Shown one piece after another: positions 21,853 to 35,600 of a DNA stretch of 64,000 nt. The first letter of the stretch is position 1. Each line of letters opens with the position of its first letter. This DNA comes from Coprinopsis marcescibilis (taxonomy: Eukaryota > Basidiomycota > Agaricomycetes > Agaricales > Psathyrellaceae). Position numbers and translations under genes: made by a program. The DNA is taken from assembly GCA_004369085.1 (NCBI GenBank), contig ML210240.1, forward strand, positions 1-64,000, in the 5' to 3' direction. Under the pieces are notes generated by a model. The model had not been told where the DNA came from and did no database searches. It was given only the letters and a program-made list of their open reading frames with translations.

Positions 21853-24663
21853 ATGCGGATACTACAGTCGCTCTGGTTAACCCTTCTCCTCTACATTGCA
21901 GGCGTCAACGCAGGTCTAGTCGACGACATTGTCAATGGACTGAAGAACTCTGCTACTTGCGCCGCGTGCCATGGACTTTTGGTTCCCCTCAAGCTGCTCG
22001 CCAGGTTTGGGGATCGTCCGTTTAGGAAGACTTTCGTTGCTGTCTGCAAAGTGGCTACGGTACGCCTATTAAACCATTTAGTGTGAATAAAAAACTCATA
22101 AATGTTCGGTAGTCATTCGACGATGACGTTTGTGAAGGCGCTGTCGGGACACAAGCACCTATCCTGGCTCACGACTTGCGCTCTATTGATCCTTTAGGGC
22201 AAACCGCTAAGAAGTTATGCGACGCCTTGTTTGGACTCTGCCAACCACCTGCAGTGAACACCTATCGAGTTCCTTTCCCCCGCCCTCTACCGATCAACCC
22301 TAAAACCTTTACATCTTCTGGAAAGGCTCCTTTCCAGGTCGTCCATTTCAGTGATATTCATATTGACAGAAGCTACGCCGTGTGTATACATCGTGGTCTA
22401 TCCCACATCATTTGGTGACGTTTTACATGTTTAGCCCGGCTCGGATTCCACCTGCTCCAAGCCCATCTGTTGCAGAAACTATGCCGGCGAGAATCAACCA
22501 CCCATCTCTCCGGCAGGTCCAATGGGAAGCCGCAATTGCGATACTCCTACAGGTTTGGCCCACAACTTCTTGAGAACGATTACAAACAATAACAAGTTCT
22601 CTATCTTCACCGGAGACGTCATCGAAGGTTCGCAATTCCATGTATGTCAAATTAACATGTCTGACTGTGCCAACGTTTAGCTTCTGTCTGGCTTGCGAAT
22701 CGAGAGTAAGCCTTGCTCCACCTTCAGCAAAAATGGGACTGTTTACGCGGCTCGCCACAGTGATGTGACCCACGACATCAAGTTATTCACGGGAGAGATC
22801 GCAACGATCCCTGGAGCGCCTGTCTATGCCGCCCTTGGAAATCAGTAAGCTAACTAATTATAGATTCGACCAGACATTCCTCCCTAACTGTACACCAGTG
22901 AGTCGGCTCCCACAAACGCGTTCCCAAGGAACACCACCAAGAAGTCGAACTCCCAGTGGGTCTTTGACAGCCTGAGTGAAGGATGGAAGGTCAGCGGATT
23001 GTCCCTGTAGCTGCTTCCTTTCTCACTCCATCTCAGCCCATCATTGGACCTGTCGCTGCGCAACAAGCCGCCCATCTGTCTGGCAGCTATTCCATTGTCG
23101 TCCCAGGGACAAACCTTCGGTATACTATGTCCCCTCGCTTAACGGGCCACGGTTTTGACGCGATTCTGATAGGATAATTTCATTGAATACCGTCTATTGG
23201 TACAAAAACAAGTAAGCAAGCGTACCAAATGCCACACCGAAGACATTCTGAGGAGTAAACAACATTTCAGCTGGTGGCTTTATGATAGCAACAACGCCCA
23301 GTCAGATATTTTGTTGTTTCACGTCGATCAAATCGCTGAATTTCACCCCCTTCAGGCCAGACCCCAATGGAATTCTGCAATTTACTGTTGAACAATTGCA
23401 AGTCGCGGAGGACGCGGGTCATCGCGCCTGGATTGTGGGTCACATCCCCCCAGGAAGACAAGATGTTTTACGCGATCAAGTTAGCATTGAATTTCCTTTC
23501 TTTTGGGTTAAGGGCTCACATCAAGCATGTTTTGTCTTCACAATAGTCCAACTATTTCGATCAAATCGTCCAGCGTTACCGCCACGTTATCGCCGGACAG
23601 TTCTTCGGACACAGCCATCAGGTGTTTACTTCCCCATCACTGATTGAAGCTGGGCGCTTACGAACTGATTGGCCCTTGTTTCGTAGGACGAGTTCATGGT
23701 CGGGTACTCTGATTACAATAGACGAACGTCAGAGACTGCTGTTAGCGTTGCCATGTTGGCTCCCGCTATTACGCCTAGAGGCGAGCTTCAACCGAGTATC
23801 CGTATCAGGAGGTCGAGCTAATTGTTCCTGCAGGTAGCAACCCCGGTTTCAAAGTGTATGATATCGATCCTGATACTTATGAAGTCATGGACGTCAAGGT
23901 CTACCGCAGTAAGCTGGCTCGGGACCCCCTCCATCGCCTGGACTGACCTGTAAAACCTTTTGTGTAGGCGATCTCTTCAGCCCCGAATTCCAGGTCGAAC
24001 GTAAGCGGCTTGTGTGGCGTTTTGCCTGTTCGAACGAGATCTAACCTGTTTCTTAGCGAAATGGGAATTGGGCTACTCCGCACGAGACCTTTATGGTCGC
24101 CATGTGTCAGGATTGCAGCCCCATGAATCACTTGGCCCAGTCTTCTGGCACAAAGTGACTGAAGCGTTCGAACGAGACAACGGCGTCTTCGACACTTACA
24201 GATCTCTCAAGAGAGGCGGTGGAGATCCTGGTACATGTGATGCTGAGTGCAAGCGCATCGCGATTTGCGATATTCGTGCCATGCGGTCTGAGAATAGCTG
24301 CGTAAGCAACTCTCTTGGGGACCTTCGAACTGGTGGAGAAACCTCGAGGCTGATTCTTTTGTTCTTCTTCAAAGACGGTGTCGAAACCAGGCATAAAGCT
24401 GAGGCGTGGCCTCAGTGAGGATGGAACTGACCAAGCACATGACCTTCTCCCTCAAGAGGATTGTGAAGGTCCTGGTGTCATTGAGCTTCTCCAGGTGGCT
24501 ACGCATGATTTGGTGCGCCAGGCTTTCGACGTTCGTGGATATCATTTATACTGATGTACCCGTTTAGTCTGACGATGGCTGGGAGCGATTGAGAACGGAG
24601 TTGGAGGCTATCATCCCAGAAGGACAGCCTACCGATGATCCAGATAATAGAGAAGATGATTAA
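21853..24663 (+). CDS. Secreted acid sphingomyelinase-like phosphodiesterase
   Basis: This is predicted to cleave sphingomyelin or related phosphodiesters outside the cell or in the vacuole. A signal peptide covers residues 1-20 (LWLTLLLYIAGVNA). A saposin-B-like domain follows with paired cysteines (CAACHGLL..., then CEGA, LCDALFGLC). The calcineurin-like metallophosphoesterase domain shows HFSDIHIDRSY, FTGDVIE, LGNHES (completed across an intron near 22845-22900), VGHIPPG and FFGHSHQDEF, the expected metal ligands. A cysteine-rich segment CSKPICCRNYAG is also typical. The C-terminal exons contain SENSC, then joined sequence ending NREDD with TAA at 24661-24663. There are around a dozen short introns. 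The gene is complete by all visible motifs. Confidence 0.88.
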
Positions 24664-25074
24664 GACAGCTGCGGGGCCCTGATGTTTCTCTATTTTCTCT
24701 TGGTTTGGTACCGAGCGGGGCCTCCCCCTGGCTGTTCTCGCAAACCCCATTCTCGTTTCTGGTACTCTTGCCCTCGTATATAGCCTTCGGATGTTGAATG
24801 GAACCTCTTCTATTAACCGAGTCGATGCTGTGGCATGCGGTGAAGCTGGCTTTGGAGCTCGTATCCTCGTTTTACCGCCTACTTATTGTTTAATCTTTAC
24901 ACTCAAAAAGGCATTTCCAATCTCATGTTCTTCTGATGTTTCATGTTTGTGAGCTCAGGTACAGCTTCAACGTCACTCGCCTCAGTATGATTTCTCAGGA
25001 ACGTCGGTATATGTATATAAGTCCATGTACTACATACTCTATCCACATCTTCTAAGTCTTCTACTTATCCTTCG
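24664..25074. other. Spacer with the promoter of the arrestin-like gene
   Basis: This is the 3' region of the phosphodiesterase gene followed by a core promoter with a TATA box at 25013-25020. No gene is seen. Confidence 0.4.
25013..25020 (+). promoter_or_regulatory. TATA box of the arrestin-like gene
   Basis: GTATATAA lies 55 bp upstream of the ATG at 25075. Confidence 0.45.
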
Positions 25075-27384
25075 ATGTCGGACAGGTCCCACCGTCCTTC
25101 TCCTTCTTCAAATCCTTCAAAACTCTTGCACAGTCATAGACCAGATTCGATGGAGACGACGAGAACTGGCAGGCCTCCCAGTTACGCGAACATCAGCCCA
25201 GTGACTACAACGGCTTCCAGCGAGCTAACAGGCGCCGAGTCAGAGTATGATTCTCAACCCCAGCACGCACTTGGGAGAAGATTGGCAAGCCTTCAGTCTC
25301 CTAGCTACTCAACATTGGTTCCAGTGGATCATACAAGCCCAGTAGACACTGACGGTGCTAGTTTTCGAACGCTGGTACCACCGAGTCGGAGGAGTACCTT
25401 TCGCCCTCCAAGGTACTCGTCCGTCGTTGAAAGCGGGCAGGAAGATCTAGATGGAAGCCTGGAGGGTCAGTTTCCTTACTGCTACCCCATCAAAAGTGGG
25501 TTTAGGAACAAGAAATGGGCGACGCTCTACATTCAGAATTGGAGAGGCCACAATAATCGTCAAAGCAAGACTACGCCCTTCAAGGTTTTCGGCGGTGATG
25601 CGATATCTGGAGTTCTCGAGCTGGAACTGGAGAGCTCGCAGACAATAACCGCTATCAAGTTAACTGTGAGTGTGCTTTCTATTCCAATCATCCGTTGTTA
25701 GCTTAATCTTATCTAGATCAAGGGCAAGATCATTACTGGGTATTTAGACGCCGACACGTTCAACATTGTTGAGCACCCTACCACCGTTTGGGATAGATCT
25801 CGGGGTGATCCCAAAAACCCGCACGCAACCAAGGCCTTTGATGGGGTTTTTGGCAGCGGGATTTACCGCTTTCCATTTTCTATTCCTTTTCCTACGCACA
25901 CCAACATATCCACACGATCTCCTTCGTGGAAGGATTCTGATCCCTCCTCACCAATCTCCCCTACCGAAGTTGCTAGGTCCTCCGTAAAAACAGGATCCAT
26001 CTCGCCATTTTTGTCCGGTAATCCCGGTGAAGCGGACGGGACACAGTACAATAAGCGAAAGGGATCTTTAACACAGAATCCTTTACGCCCATGGTGGGGG
26101 ACCTCACACTCTGATGACTCCCGGACTGGCCAATCCACAGATATTGCACCGGCGAGGGCTATGGCTCAGGCCAGGTTAGAAGGGGGCAGTCAAGCCCTGG
26201 AGCCTGTCGACCCGGATGTGCATATGCTCCCACCGTCATTCCTTGAACGCAATGTGCCAGCAAATACCAAGTACGAGTTGACTCTGTGTATTACACACGG
26301 GATGCTCCGCTCAGACACAAGGCAAGCTCAAACTCATGTCCTTGCGTCAGTGTAAACTTATACACAGACGAATAAATACTACAGGCTCAATATCCCAATT
26401 GTCTACACACCGTCATTTGAGCCGCCACCCACACCAATTGCTCGCCAGTCCGCGTATAGAGAAGGTGCCATGGTTCCGAGCCCAATGGTGGACCCCGAGG
26501 GGTGGTCAACGCTTCCTTCTATTATGATCTCGGGAACGTTGATGGAGCAAAGAACAGTCTCGGTCCAGTGCACCTTATCCCTCGCTAAGCCAGTAAGTAT
26601 CAGCGACTTAGGCTATACGTATACTCATGCCTTTTTAGCCTTCTTATGCTCGTGGAACTGTCGTCCCATGCTATCTGGCCCTTGCCAGCCACGATGTCCA
26701 TGCTCTGAATGCCTTATCCACCCCAAGGGTTCAAAATGTCAGGTTAGCGCGGACGATCAGGTACTGTCGGAGCCTCGCCGAGGCTAAAGCCCAGGTTCAG
26801 CAACTAACCTCAATGGTTCACCAAGTCCCAGGGTATTCTGGAGGCAAAGTCAAAGGGAAGGGAAAAGCTCGGGATACCGGGCGCTCTACACGATGGAGCT
26901 ATCTCCTTCAAGAACAGAGCGTCATGCTCAATGAGAGCGAGGACGACCCGTACACCATTACCGAAGAAATGGAGCAAGCTGTGTGGTGGTTCCCTCCGAA
27001 GGGTGACGTTCAGCAAACCCCGACAGAACGGATTCTGGAAGGGGAAATTCACCTGGCTGAGGATCTCTGCCCTTCCAGCCCTTTCCCGGCCTTCCTGGTC
27101 CAGGTATGCTGTGTCATTTATACATCAGCGAAGTATAGAGCGTCTAAAACTGATTCTTGCAGTACGCAATTGAGATAATGGCCTTTCAGTCTTCAATCTT
27201 TCGTCCAGACGAGGGTAACCCTATTTCCAAGGGGAAAGGCAAACAAGGTCTATCCTCGCCCGTAGGGCCAGTTTATCTTCGACAACCTGTTGTCGTTGCG
27301 ACCGTTAGTCGTTCGGATGAGCCCGTGCCGACCTCGTTTACTTCTGCTTCTAACAAGAAGGTTCGTGGAGTTACTACGTGCTGA
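25075..27384 (+). CDS. Arrestin-like protein
   Basis: This is a long Ser/Pro-rich head (residues 1-140, with PSYANIS and PPRYSSV motifs that could be PY-like sites) followed by an arrestin N-like beta-sandwich (PFKVFGGDAISGVLELEL, then IKLTIKGKIITGYLD). After it come a Ser-rich insertion, NVPANTKYELTLCITHGM, and a C-terminal half with TLPSIMISGTLMEQRTVSVQCTLSL, FLVQYAIEIMAF and SPVGPVYLRQPVVVAT. Fungal alpha-arrestins link Rsp5-type ubiquitin ligases to plasma-membrane transporters; that role is inferred here. The gene has several short introns (for example near 25665-25716 and 27102-27160). It ends KKVRGVTTC at TGA 27382-27384. Confidence 0.7.
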
Positions 27385-28310
27385 GCCTTTGGCGCCCATC
27401 CTTGGCGTTTCGTGTTCGATATTGTTCCGGTATTTTTCTTATGAGCTCTTACGTTCGTCAAATATATTACTCGTCTATTCGTTTTCCATTTCGAGGATCT
27501 GCGATTTCTTCGTCTCGAGCCTCGTCGACCATTTTCAAGGAGTATTTATTTAGTTCAATTTATTTAATTATTTATGTTATGTATCTACTTATGTTATTTA
27601 ATATCACTTGGTTGTCACAGTCGCTATGACGGTGTCACAAATGTTGGTTGTTCAATCATCGGCTGCATACCCCACATTCCCTGTTGCCACACAGCGATCA
27701 GAGAGGATATCATAGCAAATAACCGAGCGGGAGAGTTGTGATTGGACTTTGGTGAGCGTCGAGGGCTTAACGGGTAACAACCAATGTACGGTCTGATCTT
27801 TATCAAATTCTACAAATCCGCTGATTGTGCTTGAGGGCTTTTCAATTTCAAACCAGACAGCCAGCAGCGGAAAACGGGGTCCCTTCCTATCCCTTCTGGC
27901 TTGTCGGTCTTTATAGCGTTTTATAGGGTCCTAAGCACTTGTTGTACTACCCGGGAACGATGGAAGACTGGGCTTTTAGAGTCCTGCCGCCACGGAACGG
28001 GTGATTTGTTTCGGGCTCGACAGGTCTTACAACTATGACAGAGCATTGCTTTGCAGTGCTTCGTGAAGATTTACTGAAAGAAGTGGACTAAAACAGACCA
28101 CTGGGTCCGTTCTCACTCCTATATGCATCAAGCAACGGACGATATCAAACGGTATCCCCCGGCTGTGACAATCACTGCGACAACACGGCGTTCTCATTTA
28201 AAAGCACACCGAACGCTTTCAATGATGCTCAAACCTTTCTCTTTTGATCCCAGTTCTTCCCTTGTATAATTCTTCTCTTTAATTTTCTTGTTTCGTATTT
28301 CGTCCCTATA
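27385..28310. other. Spacer between arrestin-like and malic enzyme genes
   Basis: A T-rich, low-complexity 3' segment (about 27540-27610) is followed by the malic enzyme upstream region, which has a pyrimidine-rich leader just before the ATG. No gene is supported. Confidence 0.4.
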
Positions 28311-30538
28311 ATGACTATTGTTCTGACTCCGTACTGGGCCAATGGTGTTCAAAAGCTGAAGCTTCAACCCACTGGTATGTTGATTTGATGTTTTCTAGAT
28401 CCGTTTTGTTTGACACGTCATTCTCTGTCCTTCAGCTCAATCCTCTCGCGGACTTGCCCCCCCTGCATTCGATACATCCATTCACGCCCAGCGTGCCCTG
28501 GCTCAATTCCGCTCAAAAGACAAGCCCATTGAAAAGTACATTTACTTGTCAGGGCTCAAGCATGATGATCCGGCATTGTTCTACAAGCTGTGCTTGGAGA
28601 ACATGCCAGAAATCACCCCAATCATCTACACACCCACTGTCGGAGACGCCTGTATCCAATTCTCCCACATTTATAGGCGTCCAGAAGGCCTTGTGCGTAA
28701 AATGACTTGGGCTAAAAGACTTCTTCCAACTCGATCTTTTAGTATATTTCAATCAAAGACAAGGGCAACATCAAAGCTGGTACGCAATTCTTGCGCTCAG
28801 TTACAGGCACTGTGCTCATCCGGTTCTTCTCTAGTTTTGGGGAACTGGCCCAAAATCGATGAGGCTAGAATCTCCGTTGTGACTGACGGTAAGCCCCGGT
28901 TTCCCCCTAATTCCTCTTAACGAACGCTGACCCGACGTGCACAGGATCCCGAATTCTGGGTTTAGGCGACCTCGGAGTAAATGGCATGGGTATCTCGATC
29001 GGAAAACTGTCTCTTTATGTTGCCGGCGCTGGGTATGGAATCGATGGTCTCTTCGCTATTGATTCTCACCACTGAACTCAACTGCAGCATCCGACCCGAT
29101 TCCACTGTTCCCATATGTCTTGACCTAGGTACCAACAATGAAGAGTTCCTCGCCGACCCATTCTATCTGGGACTGCGCCAAAAGAGGCTTACTGGGCCAA
29201 TCATGGATGAATTCATGGACGAATTCATGCATGAAATGTCAGTTACTTTCCCGAAAATGATGATTCAATTCGAGGTACGCCAAATCATTCTCGCCATGTG
29301 CTGACACTAACTCTTGCTCCAGGACTTCTCTACAGATAACGCCTTCCGTTATCTCGAGCGTTTCCGACACAAGTATCCGGTTTTCAACGACGACATCCAA
29401 GGAACCGGAGCTGTTGTTCTTAGCGGCTTGTTGAATGCCGCTGAACTCTCCTCAGAGGCATCAGGTTTGCCCATGACCGAGCACCGAATCCTCTTCTTTG
29501 GTGCAGGGTCGGCTGGTGTCGGTGTCGCAACCCAGCTGATGAGCTTCTTCACCTTACAAGGGCTCTCTGTTGAGGAGGCTCGTCGCCATATCTGGCTCAT
29601 TGACTCTCAAGGCCTGGTCTACGACAGCCGTGGTCGCCTTGCTGAGCATAAGAAGTGTATGTCTAGGGCCCGCTTTATACGTTTGGCGATTCACTCACGA
29701 TGATTTTCAGTGTTCTCTCGTCATGACTACCATGGGCCGCCTATGACCGACATCTTGGATATCATTGACTACGTCAAGCCTACCGCACTGTTGGGCCTAT
29801 CCACCATCTCGGTACGCTTGGGTTTCTCTTGTTGGTATGATTCCGTTGGCTCACATCCCTTGTCAATCTAGGGTGCATTCTCCCCTCAAGTCATCCGGGC
29901 TATGGCGGAGATCAACCCTCGCCCAATCATCTTCCCTCTTTCCAACCCTGTTCGTCTGTCAGAATGCTCGTTCGCAGACGCTGTTAAGTACTCCAACGGA
30001 AACGTTCTTTTCGCTTCCGGATCGCCATTCCCGGAACAACAATACCTCGACCACATCTTGTACCCCGGCCAGGGAAATAATATGTACATCTTCCCTGGTA
30101 AGCCTCTTTAACTCGTCCGCCGTTTATTGAAGCTGACACTGCGGTTACTAGGTATCGGTCTCGCTGCAATCCTTTCGCGTGCTACCCAAGTAACAGATAG
30201 TATGGTCGAGGCATCATCCCTCGGCCTAGCCAAATCTCTGACGGAAGAAGAACGTTCTCTCGATCTTCTATATCCTCGTGTGGAAAGGAGTATGTCGCCT
30301 GTTGTTCCCATCGTCTTCCTTTTACTGATACCGTATATCCTTATCTAGTCAGGGAAATCAGCGAGCATATTGCCCTCCAAGTTATTCGTGCAGCTCAGAA
30401 AGCGGTGTGTACAATCCCTTGGCTTGATTACCATGAACTCATCGCTTTCTGCAGGGTGTTGACCGTTCTGAGAACCTGCGCAAATTGAGTGATGCTGAGC
30501 TCCGAATGATCATCAGGCGCAAGATGTGGAAGCCATGA
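28311..30538 (+). CDS. Malic enzyme (NAD-type)
   Basis: This enzyme oxidatively decarboxylates malate to pyruvate, linking the TCA cycle to pyruvate and reducing power. It starts [12 protein letters not shown]. Visible family blocks in order are [18 protein letters not shown], the catalytic-tyrosine region [26 protein letters not shown] with the first glycine loop, metal site [11 protein letters not shown], dinucleotide loop [26 protein letters not shown], and [10 protein letters not shown]. The C-terminus is [10 protein letters not shown] with TGA at 30536-30538. More than ten short introns are consistent in phase. The first few residues show no obvious mitochondrial presequence. NAD versus NADP use cannot be settled by eye. 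Confidence 0.93.
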
Positions 30539-30705
30539 ACGACCTCAAACCTACTCCTCGAAAAGGGTCCATCATGCTGTAGAATTCTAGATTATTGGTT
30601 GCATAATACAGATAATGTGGGTATGATATAGATACATAGATACGGTGGATGATGATAGAATTATACAGTTCTTCTGATTGAAGTCCTTGGAACGTGAAAT
30701 CATCC

Positions 30706-32070
30706 TCAACTACGGGTAGTAGCGTTCAGTCTTGCCGGTGGTATAGTTGCCATGGACAACCTAGGCATGGATTGGACCATTACTGGACTAACCATTGAAA
30801 CTCGTAGATCACTAGGAGGGCCTTCACTCCCTCGCGTGAATGCTGGTGAGCCCCGCGTGAACGCGGAAGAGCCTTGTGTGAATGCCGACGAGCCTCGCAT
30901 GAGAAAGCTGGGTTCGTTGCGTTGGATGGATTCGGGTGTGGTGAATGAGGTATAAATCGTTTCTTGAATTAGGCTTAGTCCATTATCCTCATTGACTGAG
31001 GAAGAAACTCACCAGGGCGAGGAGAGGCGTATTTGAAAAACTTGGAAAAGAATCGGTCTGACTTGCGTTTTGTAATTTGTCTTCGCCGCAAGAAGTAGAT
31101 GAGGACCCCTAGAAGGATTAGGGCTATGAGCGCTCCCAAAGTTCCGGATAGGATTTGGACAGCGCGTGTCGACGCCTCAGCCTCGGAAGAGTCGGATGGC
31201 GATTCAACTGGGGCAGCAGTTGATGACGGGCTCCGAGAACCAGGTATGTTTCCGCTGCCCATTGGACGAGGAGGGAATGAAGGGCCCGGCCCATTCCCCT
31301 TTCCCCCATCGTTGCCGTTATCACCATCTCGGGTAATTCCCCCTCTGGCATTGCCGTCGCCGTTAGGAAATCTTGGATGTGGTTGGACAAAGAACTGTTC
31401 CAATATATACGGTGCCTCTCCTTTGACAAGCTCAATGACCAGCTCGTGTGGAGATCTTCGAAGATTAGAAGCAGAGAATAAAGGCTGGTTGGTGATAGCT
31501 GTGTTGGCGACGGGCACGGTGAGTTCCATGGAGTTTTGCTTGTCGATGCTGTATCTAATCGTTGGCGGCTTGTCTGACGCATTGGTGGCAGGCACGGTCC
31601 CAAAAACAATCACTTTTGAGCCTAAATCCAATTAGATACAAATCGATGGGCCTTGCAGAATTTCAGTACCTTCAAATCTGAATCTAGCTTTGGCACCCTT
31701 ATCCGTGGTGCTGTGTGTAGTCTGCCTCTTGCGGTCTTCAGTAACATTCAAGAGCCATCTACCGCTGTAGAGTACTTTGGAGCTGTTATCTCGGAAGAAA
31801 CAACAAGGTCGTCGTCCTGGGGTGGTGTTGTTTCGGTCGTCATTCGAAGTGTTATTTCGGGGAACCAGATATGCAAATGCTCCTTCTTCCCGAGGATGGT
31901 TAGTTGGGGCAAATAAAATCGATGCCATTGAGAGATCAGTTGCAGCGTTGTATATTACTTCTTCGTCGTTGTCGTTGGTGGATCCGCCTTGCACACAGGA
32001 AAGACATTCGAAAAGGATTCAGTCGGAAAGAAGCGATAAACTCACCTCCAGAGGCCGGTCTAGGAGGCAT
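30706..32070 (-). CDS. Single-pass membrane protein with Ser/Pro-rich region and C-terminal SAFTxGS repeats
   Basis: An extracellular-type N-terminal region with several N-glycosylation sites (NNTS, NNTT, NVTE, NATD) precedes a Gly/Pro/Ser-rich linker, a transmembrane helix (LSGTLGALIALILLGVLIYFL) and a basic stop (RRRQITKRK). The last exon joins in phase across a 50-nt intron (31004-30955) to ETIYTSFTTPESIQR and then SSAFTQG/SSAFTRG/SPAFTRG tandem repeats, ending at 30706. Exon 1 is very short (MPPRPASG, ATG at 32070) and supplies no signal peptide, so an earlier exon is possible. This resembles the many basidiomycete single-TM proteins of unknown function. It is convergent with malic enzyme, 167 bp apart. 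Confidence 0.65.
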
Positions 32071-32640
32071 GTTCCTTCAATGCACACTGGTGGATACCGG
32101 GTTCTTGAGCGCGTTTGTGGGGGAAAAATGAAATGGGTTTTCAGGATTCCCATTCTTAAGAACGAAGGACGCAGGGAGGATAGTAGCCATGGGATACGAC
32201 TGAGCATAACAACAGGTCTCTTTGCTGGTGGACCCGTCGAGACAAGAAATGAAGGAAAGCACTTTTCAGGTCGAAAGCATCCTTCGGTACGAATAAGCAT
32301 GCCATCATAGAACCTGCGAGCTTGCTATAGTCTCCGGGCTGGCTATATACCAATGATATGTGATGATTGGACGTCCTTTTGAGAGAGCCAAGGATCAGAA
32401 TTGGTTCGAGAAAGAAGAAAAATGCTAACCAGTATCTCGTATCTATGCTCTGAGAACAGGGCTTTCTCTTTTTCTGTTTATTTTCACATCGTTGACAAGA
32501 CCTTTTTCTGAAGATTCTGCATAAAAGGCCAATCCTCTCACGCAGCCACTACAACGGCGCAGATACTTACTCTTTCTATTAATGGCAAAATGGACGCTAT
32601 AGTATGTAAGAGCAGAGCAATAAACGTTGATAGTAGTAGT
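32071..32640. other. Spacer between the membrane protein and the ABC transporter
   Basis: This holds the minus-strand promoter of the membrane protein and the 3' region of the transporter. No gene is supported. Confidence 0.4.
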
Positions 32641-35600
32641 CTAAGCAGGAACACCGGCCATTTTCTTGAGCGTTGCGAACTCATCTTTTCCTGTGGCTTT
32701 ACACAGGGCGTGGAACTTGGAATCAGTGTCACTAAGCAGTGTCCCGGGTCTGATTAAGGAACGGATTTAGCAGAATATAAATGACGTAGTAGTTAACTTC
32801 ACCTGTCAAATTCAAGTATTTGTCCCTGGTCGAGGATCATGACCTAAAATCAAGATTAAATGACAGGCTGTCCGTTATAGAGGTGGTCAAACGAACCCGA
32901 TCATAATCAATGACTGTTCGCAATCTATGGGCGATAGTTAAGATTGTGCTTTCTGCGAATTCGCTAAGATATTCCGAGTCAGTTCAAGCCCCGTATTGAC
33001 AAAGCATTCGGCCTACTGTCGGATGGTCTTCCCGATTAGCTCATCGGTAGCGTAGTCGACACTGTGAATTATGCAGTCAGCTTCATCACATCCTTCCGAA
33101 TCGAGTAGAAAGGTTGAGAGCCCACCTAGCGGTTGCCTGGACAGGTGATTTGAGTAAGCATATGGAATATCTGCGCAATGTGGCATCATGAAACTTACTT
33201 CATCCATTACAAGGATCTTCGACCGCTTGAGAATAGCTCGGGCCATACAAAGAAGCTGCTTCTCTCTGTAGGGAGTTGCTCATGAGACACTGATGTCCGA
33301 TATAGACGCAACACGTACCCTGTTGAGAAGTTGTCCCCGCCTTCAGAAACGGAGGAATCAAGCTCTCGGAATACGTTGGCGTTGACAGTGTTTAGGGCCT
33401 CAGCGGGAGTGCCCTCCGATGGGATTAAATGCACTCTACGCAGGGCTTCATACTAACATCCAGCTTCGGTCAGCACGAGAGAGCGTAACGCTTGGAAATC
33501 GCTCACAATTTCTGGATCCTGGTATTCATCGAAAACGTCAAGTGTGGAACGAAGTGTGCCGCTCAGAATTGTTGGATCCTCTGTGGTCAGCTGGTCAATG
33601 AGACGGTCCAAATATGATCCAAATTAACGCACGAGGTATGATCGTTATGCGACTACGAAGATCCGTCAGTCCCATGTTGGAGATGTCAAGGTCATCCACC
33701 AGGATACGGCCGCTTGTGGGTTCGACGAATCGGAAGAACGAAAGGGCCAGAGTACTTTTTCCTGAACCTGTTCTTCCTAAAATGCCAACCTAGAGCGACC
33801 GTTAGACAGGATTAGTCAATGCGAATGGGTTCTTACCTTCTCCCCTGGGTGGACCGTAAATGACAGGTTATGCAACACGTCGGGAAGATCGGGCTATTCG
33901 TTGGATACGCGTCAATAACGTAACTTCGGGAAGGAGAAGCAGGCATACAGCGTATCGAATCACAAGGTCTTCAACTTTTATTTCCCCTTCAGAAGGCCAG
34001 GAGGCAGGTGGACGAGGTTCGATTATCTCGGGAGGTTCGCGTTTCAACTCGGAATACTCTTTCACACGTTCCAAAGCGACCATGGATTGCTCCAGTGCTA
34101 CAAACCTGCGAACCTAGATCCCGAACAACGGGTTGTTAGAACTCGTGATTGGAGATTGGTATACGACGCTCACCATAAACAACAGGTCATTTGTGATGGT
34201 AGAAGCAAAGGCAAGCGTAAAGCCAGCTAGAGATGCACTTATGGATGGCGTCACAAGGCAGATCAACCCTGCAGCACCCAATATCCCTGCCGACAAGAGA
34301 TTGAAACGAATGGACAACCAGCGGTTCACTTGAGCAGGCTCAGCATAGCTTTACTGCCAAAAATGAAACATGGTAACGCACCTCCCCACATCCAATAGTA
34401 TGGGTTGGAGTTCTAAATTAGTATCATTAGATTGCGCCACCGTAATTTTGGCAAATTACTCACGGTATCCACACACCGAAGCATGTCCCGTAATAGTTTC
34501 GAAGAGGCACCAAAGGCACGCAATACCGGAACCCCAGCAATGGTCTCACCATAAATCGAGTAAAGAGGAGATCGCGACACGGAGTCTACCATAAAATAGA
34601 TTAATATAAGAACGTGACGATCAAGGAAGGACACTTACCGAGGCGTCTCATGTCGCGCGAGGTTTGTCCGTAGATCTATATCGGAAGCAAGTCAAACAGT
34701 GATCAGCACGACGAATAGGTTGTTGGCCGAACCTTTGCAGCTGCGATTATGAAAAAGGAATTGTCAGCAGGTTGTAAAGACCGGTTGCTCGATACACACC
34801 ATTGTAGTAAAGAACGCCAAGAGCCATAATCGTCAAGATAAAAGGAATGCCTCCGACGACGCTCACGGTGATAATGGTAGTGAACGCGGAAACTGCTGTG
34901 AATGCTGTACGCCCAAAGTTATCCGCAAGACTGCTGTCAATGCCTGGAATATTATAAGCAATGACGTTTACACAGAAACAGTTCAGGGCAAAACATTGTA
35001 CCTTCGAAGTCTTTTCCAAACCGATTCAGGAGTCGTCCCCGAGACACGGTGTCATGGAAACGAATATCGGCGAACAAGACCGTCTCCAGAAGCCTTTTGT
35101 ACAAGACTGTCGACGCACGGATAGAACCGTCGTAGAGGATAATCCAACGAGTCGTAGTGATGACCAGGCCAATGGTGGTTATGATGGCGTATACCGAGAT
35201 GTAATATGCAGGACTTTCTCCGCCGCCATTGAGGGCAGAAGCTGACCAGAACCTATTTGCAAAACAGATAAGAAATTAGATACAGGGATTGAAAAGACAG
35301 AACTTACTTGAGCCAAGTGTTTTCCAAAACTGGAACAACAGAACCCAGAACGATTGAGACACCAAATAAGAGCCAATACCACTTGTTCCCGCAAGCCTTG
35401 AGGAAAGTTGTCCAAATATCCTTCTTGATACGCCCAACAGCCCTTGTCTCTTCCTCTATAAGCTTTCGAGCAGGTTTCTTTTCCTTCTTTTGCGCGATCG
35501 AGGACGCAGCAGCAGTTGAACTAGTCTCGGATTGTTCTCCTTCACTGTGTCCGAGGACCTTGTCTTCTACTTCGATCAGTTTAAACTTTTCTTCGGCGTC

